This document shows, one piece after another, positions 33,350-44,840 of a stretch of 64,000 bases of DNA. The stretch is from Leptodontidium sp. MPI-SDFR-AT-0119 (lineage: Eukaryota; Ascomycota; Leotiomycetes; Helotiales; Leptodontidiaceae), in contig JAHLEZ010000016.1 in the NCBI GenBank assembly GCA_020726505.1, positions 496,001 through 560,000 on the forward strand, in the 5' to 3' direction. The translations under genes were made by a program, and so were the position numbers. The notes beneath the pieces were generated by a model that was not told where the DNA came from, did not search any database, and saw only the letters and a list, made by a program, of their open reading frames with translations. Position 1 is the stretch's first letter, and every line of letters starts with the position of its first letter.

Positions 33350-34885
33350 ATTCGCTGGGAAAAAATTGGCCCTATAGTTTCAAGAGGAGTCTTTTTCACA
33401 TATTCGGACATTGCTGCGATATCTAGAAGCCCAGCGTCCATCGACGTCCTTGTTTCATCATTCGACGGAAATATATACGCTGCCTCTCTGGACGAGTCCA
33501 CCATACCAAACCCCGTGTGGTCCGACTGGCAGAACCTGGGCGGGAAAGGGTTTCTGCACCCTATCAAGTTCGAGTTTGCAGCTGTAAGCCGCAATCATCA
33601 AACATTGACGGTGGTGGGCTGCGGTCTAAACAACAAAGTCTGGGCTACTGACTGGCTGGATCCAGTCTGTGGACCGCGACTATTTTACTGCATGGCTCAC
33701 AACCCAAATGTTTATGTTGATGGCGGAACTGATGATCCTGCCACCGCTTTACAGGCCGGGGCGAATGCTCTAGGTCCAGATGTGAATCGTAGCAAGGACA
33801 TTGACAAGTTAGTCATTGCCCATGGTGGATTTCTCTTCATCGCCGGTCCAGGAAGCGATAGTGATCCTGACCTCATCGCCTATCTCAAGCATCTGCGAGT
33901 GTTGGCAAAGAGCAATCCAGCTTTTGCGCTTGTTGCATTTGACTGTAAAAAGGGCACGTACTTTTGGCAAGGACAGGATATCGGAGCAGACTTTGGCCTG
34001 GAGCTCCTCACTGCGATACGAACGCATCCGACCAACTTTGTCCCCCTTGACATTGTCATTAGCGTCCCGGATCGGCAGGGCGTGAGCGTCTTCCAGAAAA
34101 TCTATAAGATTCTCACACCAACGGAAGCGATTGCTATTGATCAAGAAGACGATCCAGACTCCGTAGCACGACATTTCCAACAACTTGGCGCCACATCGAA
34201 CGCAGTCTATGGCTACGGGAACACCTTCCAACTGCCCGCTTTCGTCCCATCCTTCAGACGTGCAATTGAATGGGCAGTAGCTTGGTGAACCGGCTACGGC
34301 CTCCTCCAAGCTGTCTACGAGTGGACGAGCGACGATCTCGACAGGATCCGAGAACACATCCGCATCGGCGCAGACGGCGTCATGTCAAACTTCGAACTCA
34401 TCATCCCCGAAGGCCTCCCCGATCTACCCGCTCTGAAACCGCTCGTCGACATGGTGAAAACAGATCGCGAAATCAGAAGGCTCGTCCGCATGGCCACGCG
34501 CAGCGATCGGATCCTCGGATCCTCGGACCCTCAAAACCTGGTTACCCTCCTTTGGGTCTACACCGGCAACACGGGAGCCGCTGGCACCGACGCGAAGATC
34601 ACCTTTGTCGTGAGGGGTGAACTGGGGATTGCCAAAAAGACGGTCGATACAAGCCTACAAGGGAGGATGGAGAGTGGGAAGACGGATTTTGTAGTCATTC
34701 ACTCGCGGGATCTCGGGAACTTGTTCGAGGTCACGATATACAACGACATGGGAGCGAGCTTTTTGGGGAATAGCGCGTGGAGGTGCGACAAGATCTCGGT
34801 TGTCAGTGTGACGTATGGGGTTGATGTCACGGCTGTGTTTGGGGTCAATATTGATGCTACCCCTTTTACGAGATCGTTTGCTTAG
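33350..34885 (+). pseudogene. Propeller-lectin-like / GDPD-SMaseD-like phosphodiesterase / PLAT protein, broken by one stop
   Basis: One frame runs from 33350 to 34885 and is interrupted only by TGA at 34286-34288. The first part has two propeller-lectin-like repeats (IDVLVSSFDGNIYAASLDES, then WSDWQNLGGKG). The middle resembles PLC-like phosphodiesterase barrels of the GDPD/sphingomyelinase-D type: FYCMAHN, AGANALGPDV, KLVIAHGG, FALVAFDCKK, IAIDQEDDPD and, after the stop, GADGVMSNFELIIPE. The position where relatives have a metal-binding Glu (before PDV) is Gly here, so activity was doubtful even without the stop. Residues after about 34530 form a PLAT/LH2-like beta domain (YTGNTGAAGTDAKI, SRDLGNLFEVTIYND). 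There is no ATG near the start; the 5' part borders repeat DNA and may be truncated. Two truncated products or a pseudogene are equally compatible. Confidence 0.65.
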
Positions 34886-35154
34886 TCCACTATCATGCTA
34901 TATTCTAGTCGAGTGGGAAATCAAGAAGGTTATCTGTGCAAATGTTTCTGTCTTGGGCGTTTTGCTAGCTTGTGAGATATCGGTGACTTGCTGAGTTTAT
35001 CTAGCTCAAATGAAAAGGCTGCGGGTGGGATTCGTGGCTACTCAGTTGACAAAATGAAAGAAATGATCATCCCGAAATGTCAGCTTCAATACGTAGATAA
35101 GCTGCTCTTCCTCTATATAAAATGATTCAACTGACAGTTGATAACGAGATTTTG
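34886..35154. other. Short spacer between convergent genes
   Basis: Likely 3' ends of the plus-strand pseudogene and the minus-strand GTPase-like gene. No hairpin or poly-A signal is outstanding. Confidence 0.4.
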
Positions 35155-36044
35155 CTAATCTTTCATTCCTTGTGCGATCTTAGCATTCATGAGTTCCGAC
35201 TCCTCGTCACGATCTTGGGTTGCCTGCATGCATTCGTTTCGCAGGTCGTCCCTCTCTTTAGCCCATTTCTTGCTCGCTTCTTGTAGCTCCTTGTTGATTT
35301 CCTGTCCGGCCGACGTCTCGACCAGCGTTTTCTTCTCATCGACGAGCTCTTTTTCAATATCTAGCAGAGGTGCCGTCTCGGAACGTTGCACCAGATAGTC
35401 AACAATGTCGAGAGCTGACTGCCTCTCCGCCTGGTGGCGATAGACCTTACTTCCTCGTTGTGACATCAACCTCCACCATTTGGGATCAGCAAGTGGTTGC
35501 TTCTCACGCTGTATACCCACTTCCTCGAAAAGGCTTGGGCTAGTTAGATTTCCCCACATCGTCGTCACAAGCACAATATTGGAGTAGAAGTCTTCTCCAC
35601 ACAGCTTTTTGAACATAGATAGGTTCTTGAGAGCCGATCCACCTAAGGGCATGTCGGTAATCCGATGTAAGTAAATGATTCCAGATAGCCGAATATCCTG
35701 GATGTGCATGTTTGATAGGTAGGCCGCAATGGTCGTCAACACTTGAGTATCCGTTAAATTAGTATCGTCATACGCCGGGGTGTGGATCAGGAAAATGTGT
35801 TTCCCACTTGGATGGAGAAAGTGGAACATCTGAACGTCGGCAGTACCTGCGACGAGATCCCTATTAGCCATGCTGTGTCTTTCCCATCAATCGGCGCACT
35901 GAAATGGAAATGGAGCATACAAGACTGCAGGTTATGTCCCACAACTACATCGGCATCCACCAGCTTGGAAATGAATGTACTCTTCCTCAATCCCGTGATT
36001 CCCATCACAGCAATGATTACATCGTTTTCGCTGGTGGATTTCAT
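35155..36044 (-). CDS. AIG1-like P-loop GTPase family protein, motifs degenerate
   Basis: Two exons, 36044-35921 and 35846-35155 (intron 35847-35920, GTATGC donor, GCTAAT branch, GCAG acceptor), give 271 residues. Splicing joins GHNLQSC to TADVQMFHFLHPSGKH, the usual order in the fungal family. The G1 loop reads GITGLRKST: the invariant Gly before Lys is Arg. The G3 block reads HTPAYDD instead of the usual DTPGFDD. Downstream LSGIIYLHRITD, NLSMFKKLCGEDF and VLVTTMW are conserved family blocks. The C-terminal 80 residues are charged and likely coiled coil. Loss of both nucleotide-contact motifs suggests a non-hydrolysing or decaying protein. Family members resemble GTPases used in fungal and plant immunity, but the role here is unknown. 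Confidence 0.78.
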
Positions 36045-36924
36045 CAGCCTTGATCACGACCACGTTTTAGGGGAGACTTACATGAGAGGAGTGCCTTCTA
36101 CCACAATTTTTTCTACTCGTACATTACATTACACTCAAGACGAAATAGTCTTCGAATGTCGGACGGGATATCTATGCGAATGTGGCAGTATATGGAGTGG
36201 GATAGAACCTGAATTGTCTCAAGTTAGCATATGCACAAATTCTAGAGGAGAGTCGAAAGTTTGGCGATGGCCACAGATACATCGGATCTGCACTTACGTC
36301 TCCTTGCAACAAAGAAACCCTCTTATGGTTTAGAATCCTAGTAGAGTATACAACAACCCAGATCACCTTTGATCGTGACACTCTCCCCGGTTTGTCTGGT
36401 ATTGCGGATAAGATGCCACTTGATCTTATGGGCAAATATCTAGCTGGATTGTGGGAGCAGAATTTAGTTTATGGATTGCTATGGAGGTCTCAAGATAGCC
36501 TTAAGTGCCGCCGCCATCATATTTATATTCCCACCCATTATGTCCAAGCTGTCGTAGTCGCTTTCTCCGCCTTAACCTACATACCCACCTACTCTCTACT
36601 TCATCGTCCAAGTCGTCTTCATTAATCTTATTCTTCTCCCCCCGTCTTCCCTCGCCTTTGCCGCCTTTAGCTAGTTGCTCTACCCATTATAATTCTCCGC
36701 TCTTATCTGCCGCCATACATTGTCTTGCCCATCATATTATTCTTCCCATCTTCGTCGCCTTCAATCGTCTTGCGCGTTGTATTCTTTCGCTACCCCCGTC
36801 ACTTCTCGTGCCTGTAACCGTCGCGGTTCGAGTCGCGCGAGTAGTGGAGTTGCAAGATGTCTAATAGCAACTGTAAGATGTGGATATCGTTGAATAAATC
36901 GTACAACCCAGTCTCGGTCGAAAG
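36045..36924. other. Intergenic, pyrimidine-rich; no gene seen
   Basis: About 36500-36790 is a C/T-rich low-complexity tract giving spurious Ser/Pro/Leu frames. No protein pattern. Confidence 0.45.
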
Positions 36925-37310
36925 TATACTATAATAGGAGTTCGAGGGAGTCGAGTAACGCGTCGTCTAAATCGTAGGTTCGTTTTGTACGAAGCTCCTC
37001 AGCTATTTCCTTCAATAACCGATGACTTGGAGAATAGCTACTAATTATTAATTCCTTAATCCACTCAAAAAGCACCTTCTCTTGTGCGGGCGAGGGTTTC
37101 TGTTGTTGCTAGCAGGCTTAAGAACGCGATAAAACGCCGGAAGCGCGACGCGTCACGAAATTCTTTAGAAGCTTCAAAATATTTTCTGCTTCGTATAGGG
37201 ATTTATACTTACCAGATTGAATTCCTAATAAAGCTTCGTCTATTCGGATTTCACGTGCAGCAGCAGGAATACTTTTCGACGAGCTATTATTGCATAATTT
37301 AGGTTTCGAG
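36925..37310 (-). pseudogene. Pogo-type transposase N-terminal fragment (HTH + CENP-B HTH)
   Basis: Read leftward, AREIRIDEALLGIQSGKYKS then LYEAENIL looks like a psq-type helix-turn-helix. NFVTRRASGVLSRS, two stops, then QKPSPAQEKVLFEWIKELI and SYSPSHRLLKEIAEELR match the Tc5/CENP-B helix-turn-helix of fungal pogo transposases. The same frame holds throughout apart from the two stops. The DDE part is missing, so this is a truncated relic. Confidence 0.7.
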
Positions 37311-38223
37311 TAGGCAGTCTCGGAAAATCCGCCCTGTTACGCCACTCGCCTCTCAGTCAGGTCCTCTATACGCTTTGGTCTGAGGAGTCGGATCGTACTC
37401 GGGAGAAGATAGCACGTCTTTCAAGCCAGAAGATCTTCTCGTCTCGATATCATATAATATAGAATGTCAATGAAGCATAACACATGGTCACTTTTCAGTC
37501 TGCGTACCTTTTTGGCATGAGATCCTGCATCTCTTTTGGCAAGTCTTCTTTTCGAAGATTGACTGCAGTTCCTTTCTAGAGATAGCCATCGTTCGCGAGA
37601 TAAGTTTTCGAATCGATAAAAGACGTCTTAGCTTCCTGCCTACAACTTAAGCAATCTCAATTTTGAGTACGTACGAAGCTCTGTGCTTGTAGACTCCTCT
37701 GAGATAAGAAGGAATTGCAAGAGTGGGGTCACTGTCATCCAAGCTCGGCTATTGAAGGGGTGAAGTTCACGGCACTGAAGTCGCTGGAGTGTTTCAATTT
37801 CGCTGGAACATTATCTTTCGAGAGAATCTGATACTCGGCCATGCTCGCCCCTACGAGGCTACCATGAGCGTATGGCTTTCGGATTAAAGATCTTGGCGGT
37901 ATCTGAATAACGTGCCTTGTGGGAGCACCTACGTTAACTGGATATAACCATACCGTGAAGCCGGAAGTAGATATTTCGGCTCGTCATATCATTTTAGCGC
38001 GCTAAAAAAAGGTCTTGGATCGTTGAAATGACCTGCCAGCAGGGCCTTAGGCAAGAGATTATACATTATCACTAGATAATAGAGCTCGAGATCATTGCGA
38101 AGCTCTGAGAGTGAATAGAAGGTCATTAGATATTCCCGTGAGTTCATTATATCCAGTACCCAACATCATGAAGCCTCAAGTCATCATCTCTCTACTCAAC
38201 ACCGAGTAATCATCCTCCGAGGC
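37311..38223. other. Intergenic; no gene seen
   Basis: Normal-GC sequence with no conserved frame. The last 100 bases would contain the 3' untranslated region of the mucin-like gene to the right. Confidence 0.45.
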
Positions 38224-40173
38224 TTATCGTGCCCGCCCACAATCGCCTCCCGTCTGCGCCGTCTGCGGTGCGCCACTATCCCCTCCTCCGCCCCCTGACT
38301 GCCCAGCTCCGCCGCTATCACCTCCGTACTGACCGCCTCCCGGCTGCCCAGCGCCTCCACTATCACCGCCATATCCTCCTCCTGCATTACCGCCAGCAGC
38401 AGCTCCTCCCGCTGCAGCCCCTGCAACAGCACACACGGCCGCATCGCCTAGAAGCGGTCGTTCTTGGCAGGTACACTCATAAGCCATCAACAGACATCTC
38501 GCGCAGCGACATCTGCGCCTCATACGCCAGTGATACCATGCGCCACCAAGCAGAACCAAAAGTGCGAGGATGAAAAGAATCAAGAAAACGATAAACAATG
38601 GGAACCAATAATCACGATCAATCCAGCCACCGCAATTCGGGCCGCAGATTGGTGTACAGCTTTGGGTGGCTGGAGGGTTGGTGTAGATCGGGCTGCTTGA
38701 TGTGGGGGTCAACGTTATTGTCGTCGTGGTTGTGGTCGTGTAGTTTGATGTAGTTGTGATTGGGACGCAGGAGCTAGGTGAATAAGAGGCGCTGTTGGAA
38801 GTGTATGAGGTGATGGTGCTTGGTGAGTAGGTTGCTGAGGATGTAATGCTTATGCAGGATGAGGGATAGACAGTTGATACAGAATAGGTGGTGGAGTAAG
38901 TGAAGCTAAATGACGACGTTGTGCTTATGCATGACGATGGGTAGACCGTTGATGCAGGGGGACAGCTTGTGGTAGAGGTGAAGCTGATTGTTGAGGGCGT
39001 GCTGCTGCAGGAGGATGGGTAGAACGTGCTTGCCGAACAGCTAGCTGAAGATGTATATGTGACCAGAGGAGGACAAATTGATGCAGTGAAAGAGGGGCAG
39101 GTAGTCTGAGAAGGACAATTTGTCGAAGTTGTCGAACAATTTGCCGTCTTAGTGATGGGGACGCATACTGTGCAGGAAGTTTGCGATGGGCATTTTGTTG
39201 GATTGATTGAGGTCACAGTTGGGCAACTCCTTGGTAGTATGGAGGTGGTAGAAGTGATAGTAGGACGCGTACTTAACGTACAACCCTGAGTTTTCGTCGT
39301 TGTGAATGGAGTACATGTTCGTGGCGGGCAGAAGCTTGGACACATATGTGACCTAGACGTGCTGGCCGTCTTGTTGCAACATTCAACAGTTGTCGTGAAA
39401 TTTCCATAATTGTAGCTTGTGACATAATAGTTAGTAGTTCCAGCTGGACATATGTATGATGGAGGCAAGGTCGTTGTGCTGACTGAACCTGGCAAAGTTG
39501 ACGTAGAGATTAGAGTTTGATACTCAGTTGTTGGCGTCGTATAACTGTGGCAAGAAACTTTGGTTATAATAACAATTACAGACGGTGTCGAGGTACAGAG
39601 CGATTGGATTGCTGTGACTTGAGTGGTGATGAAGATGGTCCTCCAAACAGTGACGGACGTTGGTGCGTATGGAATGGTAGAAGAGCTGGGTGGCGGCGGC
39701 ACAGATGATGAGCTCGTCGATGAGCTGGGCGGCGGTGGTACCGTGTAAGAGCTTGAGGTCGAGATAGAAGGGGGCGGCGGCGGTAATGTTGAATTGGTAC
39801 ATGGTGTTGTGGGTGTCGTCGAAGTTGAATGTGAGGTCGTTACGTGAGTTGAAATGGTCGAACGTGTATGGGATGTTGTCGGAGTCGATGATGATTCGCA
39901 AGGTGTTGTCCCGGAGCTTGTTGTAACGAATGATGAAGTCAGTGTACCTGACGAGGATGAACCCCTCGACCTTGATAAGCTAGTTGTTAACGAAGAAACG
40001 ACCGAACTCGAAGCCTCTGACTCCTCGCATGGGGTGTTGGTCGAGGAATGCTTATACTTTGAGTTTATGGTTGGAACAAAGCTGATAATAGGAGTAGATA
40101 TCGTATGACTGAACAACTGCTGTGAAAGTTGAACACATATGGAGAGCCATATGGCAAAGCCCTTCAGCAACAT
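38224..40173 (-). CDS. Ser/Thr-rich mucin-like membrane glycoprotein
   Basis: A 649-residue intronless frame; the ATG at 40173 is chosen since it begins a plausible signal peptide (MLLKGFAIWLSICVQL). Residues about 35-500 are dominated by Ser/Thr/Pro, with Pro clusters and repeated Cys-bearing units of the STVYPSSC type spaced about 25-40 residues apart. A single membrane helix (FPLFIVFLILFILALLVLLG) is followed by RMRRRCRCARC and a Gly-rich tail with repeated YGGDSGGAGQ. It should be a heavily O-glycosylated plasma-membrane or cell-wall protein. The Gly tail is intracellular in this topology. No WSC or GPI signal seen. Function unknown. Confidence 0.78.
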   Translation of the reverse strand: MLLKGFAIWLSICVQLSQQLFSHTISTPIISFVPTINSKYKHSSTNTPCEESEASSSVVSSLTTSLSRSRGSSSSGTLTSSFVTTSSGTTPCESSSTPTTSHTRSTISTHVTTSHSTSTTPTTPCTNSTLPPPPPSISTSSSYTVPPPPSSSTSSSSVPPPPSSSTIPYAPTSVTVWRTIFITTQVTAIQSLCTSTPSVIVIITKVSCHSYTTPTTEYQTLISTSTLPGSVSTTTLPPSYICPAGTTNYYVTSYNYGNFTTTVECCNKTASTSRSHMCPSFCPPRTCTPFTTTKTQGCTLSTRPTITSTTSILPRSCPTVTSINPTKCPSQTSCTVCVPITKTANCSTTSTNCPSQTTCPSFTASICPPLVTYTSSASCSASTFYPSSCSSTPSTISFTSTTSCPPASTVYPSSCISTTSSFSFTYSTTYSVSTVYPSSCISITSSATYSPSTITSYTSNSASYSPSSCVPITTTSNYTTTTTTTITLTPTSSSPIYTNPPATQSCTPICGPNCGGWIDRDYWFPLFIVFLILFILALLVLLGGAWYHWRMRRRCRCARCLLMAYECTCQERPLLGDAAVCAVAGAAAGGAAAGGNAGGGYGGDSGGAGQPGGGQYGGDSGGAGQSGGGGGDSGAPQTAQTGGDCGRAR

Positions 40174-40353
40174 CTTCGAACCTTCTCCCAAGTCTCAATC
40201 AGTGCCAAAGCGCAAAAGGCATCCTATTAAAGTGAAGGCGGGAGCGCGCACGAAAAACAAGATCTGGAGGCTGAGGAAGAATATGGGAATACTCCAGCTT
40301 CGAAGCTTGTAGCGAGGATCTGCTGTCAACTATATGCTGACCACCACTCCATT

Positions 40354-40424
40354 CACCGTATACTAAGCCCTACCGGCTTTCACCGTATACTAAGCCCTAC
40401 CGGCTTTCACCGTGCATGAAGCCC
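40354..40424. repeat. 27-bp tandem repeat, 2.5 copies
   Basis: The unit CACCGTATACTAAGCCCTAC plus CGGCTTT occurs at 40354 and 40381, and in part at 40408. It lies about 180 bases upstream of the mucin-like start codon. Confidence 0.85.
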
Positions 40425-41253
40425 ATCGTGACTTCAGCAACGCAGTCGAATTGTCGGTCATGTGGGGTAGGCGGAAGCAGTGATGTTCGTGACGGGCATG
40501 GCATATTCAGCTCTCCGGCAACACTTTGACCGTTCTGTTCCCAACGCGCCTAGCATGTGATTCTGCATATGCTTGTGCGTGTGAATCGGCATGAGATGGC
40601 CAGTTTTCTCGGTGGGTAGGCCCACTATCAGGCCAGACCAGTTTTTACCTAACCTGTTACCTGACCTGAACTGATTTTTGAAGCCTTTTGAATATCAGGC
40701 CAGGTCCAGGTCCAGCTTTTTGGAAACTTGACCTGGCCTGACAGGTATGTAATTACCATGATTTCTCGGGATTTTAAGCTAGAATATAGTAATTTTAGTA
40801 ATATTTCCTCGCGAAGATGTTAAAATCCCTTAAGATTACCTAAAATTAAAGCCAAATTACTCTCTCTTTAGCCGAAAGGCGGCCGAGAAAACAAAGGGAA
40901 AAATACGAGCTAAAAATTTGAGGCCCGAATGTTGGAAATTATGCATATTATATACAATTCTCTAGCTTCATACTTAGTTGTCACATTTATCTGTTTATGA
41001 CAGCAACCTTCGAATTGCACGTGAGAAGGGGCTGCTGCCGGATTTTTTCCACTGGGCTACTTGGACAGAGTTCATTAGTGAATTTCTCGAGTACATCGAC
41101 TGCAGTCTTTGAGCGAGGTCTCGCCCAGATATCAATACGGGAAATTGCGGCTATCGAGGTTGAATAAAGCTCTGTTCTGCACAGTCATCAATATCAATTT
41201 GCTCTTAAACTATACTAGACGATTAAATGCTATTCTTCAATCAAGATATAAAT
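40425..41253. other. Intergenic; no gene seen
   Basis: It contains a short run of CCAGGTC/CAGGCCAG-type repeats at about 40630-40745 and an AT-rich stretch. No coding signal. Confidence 0.45.
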
Positions 41254-42246
41254 CTATCCAGTTGTTGAGGTAGTCATGCTCGTCCCAACAAACACAACGA
41301 GGACTGCCGTGTAAGCTGCAGTGGCAGCCAAGACATCTTTGCCAGTGCTATCCCTTGCTCCAAAAGCGAGAATGATTGCGAAGAGAAATGTAGCTAGTGA
41401 AGAAGTGATTAAGCTAACGCTTCTAGAGGGATGAAATACCATGACCAGCATTGGGGCGATAAGAGCTATTCCACCAAAAAGCGCCATGACCAGGCGCGAG
41501 GATAAGGCACTCTTTTGGGCTATGTCCTGTCTTCGCTTCCTGTCGAGCTCCCGAAGCCCTAACTTCCGTAGCTTGGTTTCCAACAACTGAGTCGAGCGCG
41601 ATGGTGTTATACCCTCCTTCTTTTGCACCGTTTGTAACCAGGGAATTGAGGAGGATGGTGTTATATCCTCTGCCTTTTCAGACCTGTCCGTCAAGCAAGA
41701 TGGTATTCTACCCTCCTCCCGTTGTCGCCAGGAAGATGGTGTTTTGGCCTTTTTGAAGATACCCTTCGCGATATCCCTCAACTCGATAGATGCGTTATAG
41801 TCCCCAGTTAACCGCACAGGGAGCGTCAGGAACCACTTGCTCAGGCCGATTCCGGGTTCGGCAGTATCGCTTAACCTGGGTATTAATAATCGAGAGTTGG
41901 GCGGGAAACTCTGTAAACTGTTCTGCGATAAAGTCTCGTAGTTCCGCAATGCATCCACTGAGAGCCATAATCAGTTTGATATGTCATTATCTGTTGGCGA
42001 CTTACCATAACGTTGCAAAGTCTTATCAATGCTCTCCTCCAAGCCCCCTTCAGTCCCCATTGCTGCTCGCTCTTGAAGCGCAAGCAAGTCAACTTGAAGC
42101 TCTCCAATCCGTTGTAGCTGTAAAGATGTGAAGCGTAAGACGACGCCTGCCGTTACATCACACTCCTCGAGCGCTTTGAAAGTAGAGTCCTCGCGCGCTT
42201 TGGGAGTAATCTGATTGCCCATAATATTTGGATCCTGTTTTGACAT
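41254..42246 (-). CDS. DUF6594-type membrane protein
   Basis: Exons 42246-42006 and 41957-41254 (48-bp intron, GTAAGT donor, TCAG acceptor) give 314 residues. Splicing continues DKTLQRY into VDALRNYETL, which fits the helical N-terminal part of the family. Three C-terminal hydrophobic segments (LVMALFGGIALIAPMLVMVF, LITSSLATFLFAIILAFGA, and ATAAYTAVLVVFVGTS) form the family's membrane domain. In the middle, two GITPSRS/DITPSSS-like motifs form short repeats. DUF6594 proteins are abundant in ascomycetes and have no known role; a link to HET or stress systems has been guessed only from gene context. Confidence 0.82.
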
Positions 42247-44840
42247 TACGTGAAGCTGGTATAGCTACTTTGGATTTGGTGATAGAGTTCACATTGATGG
42301 GTTGTGACCTTGTTTTCTTATCATTTCTCTACGTGGACACATCTTTCAGCTGATATGCAAGCCCATCATCAAAATTTATCCAATCGGAGAAAGGCGAGCT
42401 TGACGACCCCTGTGAATCGAAAACCCCTCCTGATTGATCAGAACCATCAGAACCGCACACCGACATCCATTGCTTTTGCAACTCAACACGCTATACTCTA
42501 CGTTCAACCGAATCACATGGGTCAATAGTTGGGGGATGGGCTAGGGATGGGTTGGGGCTGGGTTGGTTATTGTTTTGTCACATTAATTATGATAAAATAA
42601 ATGGGTTTAGTGGTGTTTTTGTGGTGGGCGCTCAACCTGGTTGACTGTCAACTAGGATTTCTGCACTCTGTAGAATCTCGACCCGCCGTACCACCTAAAA
42701 TTCCCGATTAGACGTCCAACCGAGGGAGAATACTCGTAGTAGGCTGTGACATATGAAAGAACCCAGTCGTAAGACTCATCGATGAAAGAGTGAAGTAATA
42801 CCGAGATAAACCATGCCTTCGGCCCATCGTGGCTGCCTAGACGTGCAAATAAGCACATAAAGGCAGACGGAGATCCAATGATTTAGATCGTTGGTGTTTG
42901 GCAGCTAAATAATATGATAAAGGCCAAAGTACCTTTAGGATTCCAATATGCTATTTCCATTGGCCGATTCTACTCTACGACATGTTAGGAGCTAGGGAGC
43001 AATTCTTCCGGACAGTAGTTATTCTCACGTGCTTGGTTTTATTCCGTTATCGTTTCATAAATGCACGCTATCAAAAGCAGTATTTCTATTACAAACTCGA
43101 GAACACAGGAGCCAAAAGGCTGGCAAGGAGTGGCATGGAACTTGCCGCATAAACACATGTTATTCTTTCGGTTGAAACCCTTACTCCGCATTGCCACCAC
43201 TGAAGAGCTAAGTAGCTCCTTTCTCTTATGGGCTCAAGACAGCATTTCCTTAGAATTAATTAGGGGGATCTGGCTCCCCTCAATGCTTGGCAAATATTTC
43301 AATTATACCAGCACAATAAGCCGAGTACTTCAAGATCGAAATATTGGAGTCGCACAGTAGACACAGGCCAATTAGTATCAAGTCTTTTCGCTAGTTTCGT
43401 GCACGCACACAAATGTAGCACATTGATAGTGGCTAATTTCTTATATCTCAGAATATTGCACTTAAAGCAAAGCATGTTATTTGGTGTAATAAACTTTCCA
43501 GGCTACTAATACTCGATGATGGTGTGCAATACTTATTGTGCATGTAAAGCAAAGTTTGACTGCCGTAGCCAATTTCATAAACGTATTCACATGTTAAATG
43601 CAACCCTGTGGGTTCCCGTCCAGGCTGAATGCGCTAACATTATGGACAATCTCACATGCAAATCTCACCTCATCTCGATTGAGTGTAACAATAAGCGCAA
43701 AGTGCCCAATAAACCAATCAGCCAGCCATCAGCTGAGCTGATTCGTTAACTAATTGACTTACATATAAATTACTAGCTGGCTAACTTAACTGAGTATCTT
43801 ATTAGCTGCCAATCAGCTGCAAGAGTCAAAATTAAAGCTATAACAAAGTATATCCCAAGCTAAACGGTATGATAATAGCTTATAATATGAATCCCACTTT
43901 TATGCTCCCAATTTTTTAAGCATTCCCTATGCCATAGCATTTCTCTTATTAACTCAGAGACCTCTTGTGTTATTTGCTTTATGTTGGTTCTAGTGATTGA
44001 TATTGAATTGACTGGCTACTCTACAGTGCTAGGTATGCTGTATATATAGGCTTTGAGAGCCTGTACGCGGCCCCACAGGCCGCGCGTACAGTGGCAAGGC
44101 TCTGTAAGCCTTTGGCGATTACAGTGCCGAAGCCCTGTAATCATAGCTTAGAAGCTTCCAGATTTCGGCACCTCCGGCGCCAATATAGCCTATCCCCTCA
44201 GCTGCCATAAACACACCCTTCAGCGCACGTGCCCTGCAGCTCAGTTACTATAGCGCCTGCATTTGGTGTTTCTTGACCGGAATCTCGACACCTCCCAACC
44301 CTTGGGCACACGTGACCACGCGCCGCCTTTGCTCAGGGCGGCTCAGGCCCGGCTCAGCTTCGGCTCAGGTCTGCTCACCGATCTCACCAGAAATCGTCAA
44401 CTTTTAACGAGGAGCCCGAAAAGGCCCCCCTTTCCCAGCCAGGGGTTCCAAATCTGTTCCCACTGTACGCTCATTCCCAGACAGTTATTATCCCAATCTG
44501 CTTGTCTTCATGCGTAAGACCTTTTTCTGCCTTCAAGTTATTTTACGCCGTCCTCTACGTTTTGCCTAGGGCTACATATTCTATAAGTGACCGGTTCCCT
44601 CTTGTCTTCACCTCTCTTCTCACCCATCTTCTCACCCATCTTCTTACGGTCTTACCTATCTTCTCACACACCTTCTCACACATCTCCTCATATATCTCCT
44701 CACATATCTCCTCACTCATATTCCTTCCCCCTTCTCTCCTCTCTCCTCTCTCCAATCCCTCTCCCATTTCTCTAGGAAGACCTTCTTTTCTTGTCTCTAC
44801 TCCAGATATCCACATCCGCGCATACACAGTTCTATAAGCC
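42247..44840. other. Long intergenic region; no gene recognised
   Basis: Several short frames (for example 42652-42858 minus and 43061-43360 plus, 99 codons) show no known motif. The tract 44590-44830 is C/T-rich with ATCTCCTCACAT-like units and would be the leader of the DUF3435 gene that follows. Confidence 0.45.
44062..44090. repeat. GC-rich inverted repeat
   Basis: TGTACGCGGCC pairs with GGCCGCGCGTACA around a CCACA loop, with one extra base pair step. It sits among smaller inverted units (GGCTTTGAGAGCC, GGCTCTGTAAGCC). It may be a piece of a foldback element. Nothing links it to a gene. Confidence 0.55.

Noticed and set aside
33515..34288. Reading the first open part as a complete 257-residue protein
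   Set aside because: It begins at a GTG with the frame open further upstream, and the same frame continues beyond the stop into matching domain sequence, so it is a piece of a longer broken gene.
36505..36864. 119-codon Ser/Pro/Leu-rich frame
   Set aside because: Arises from a C/T-rich tract; no conserved feature.
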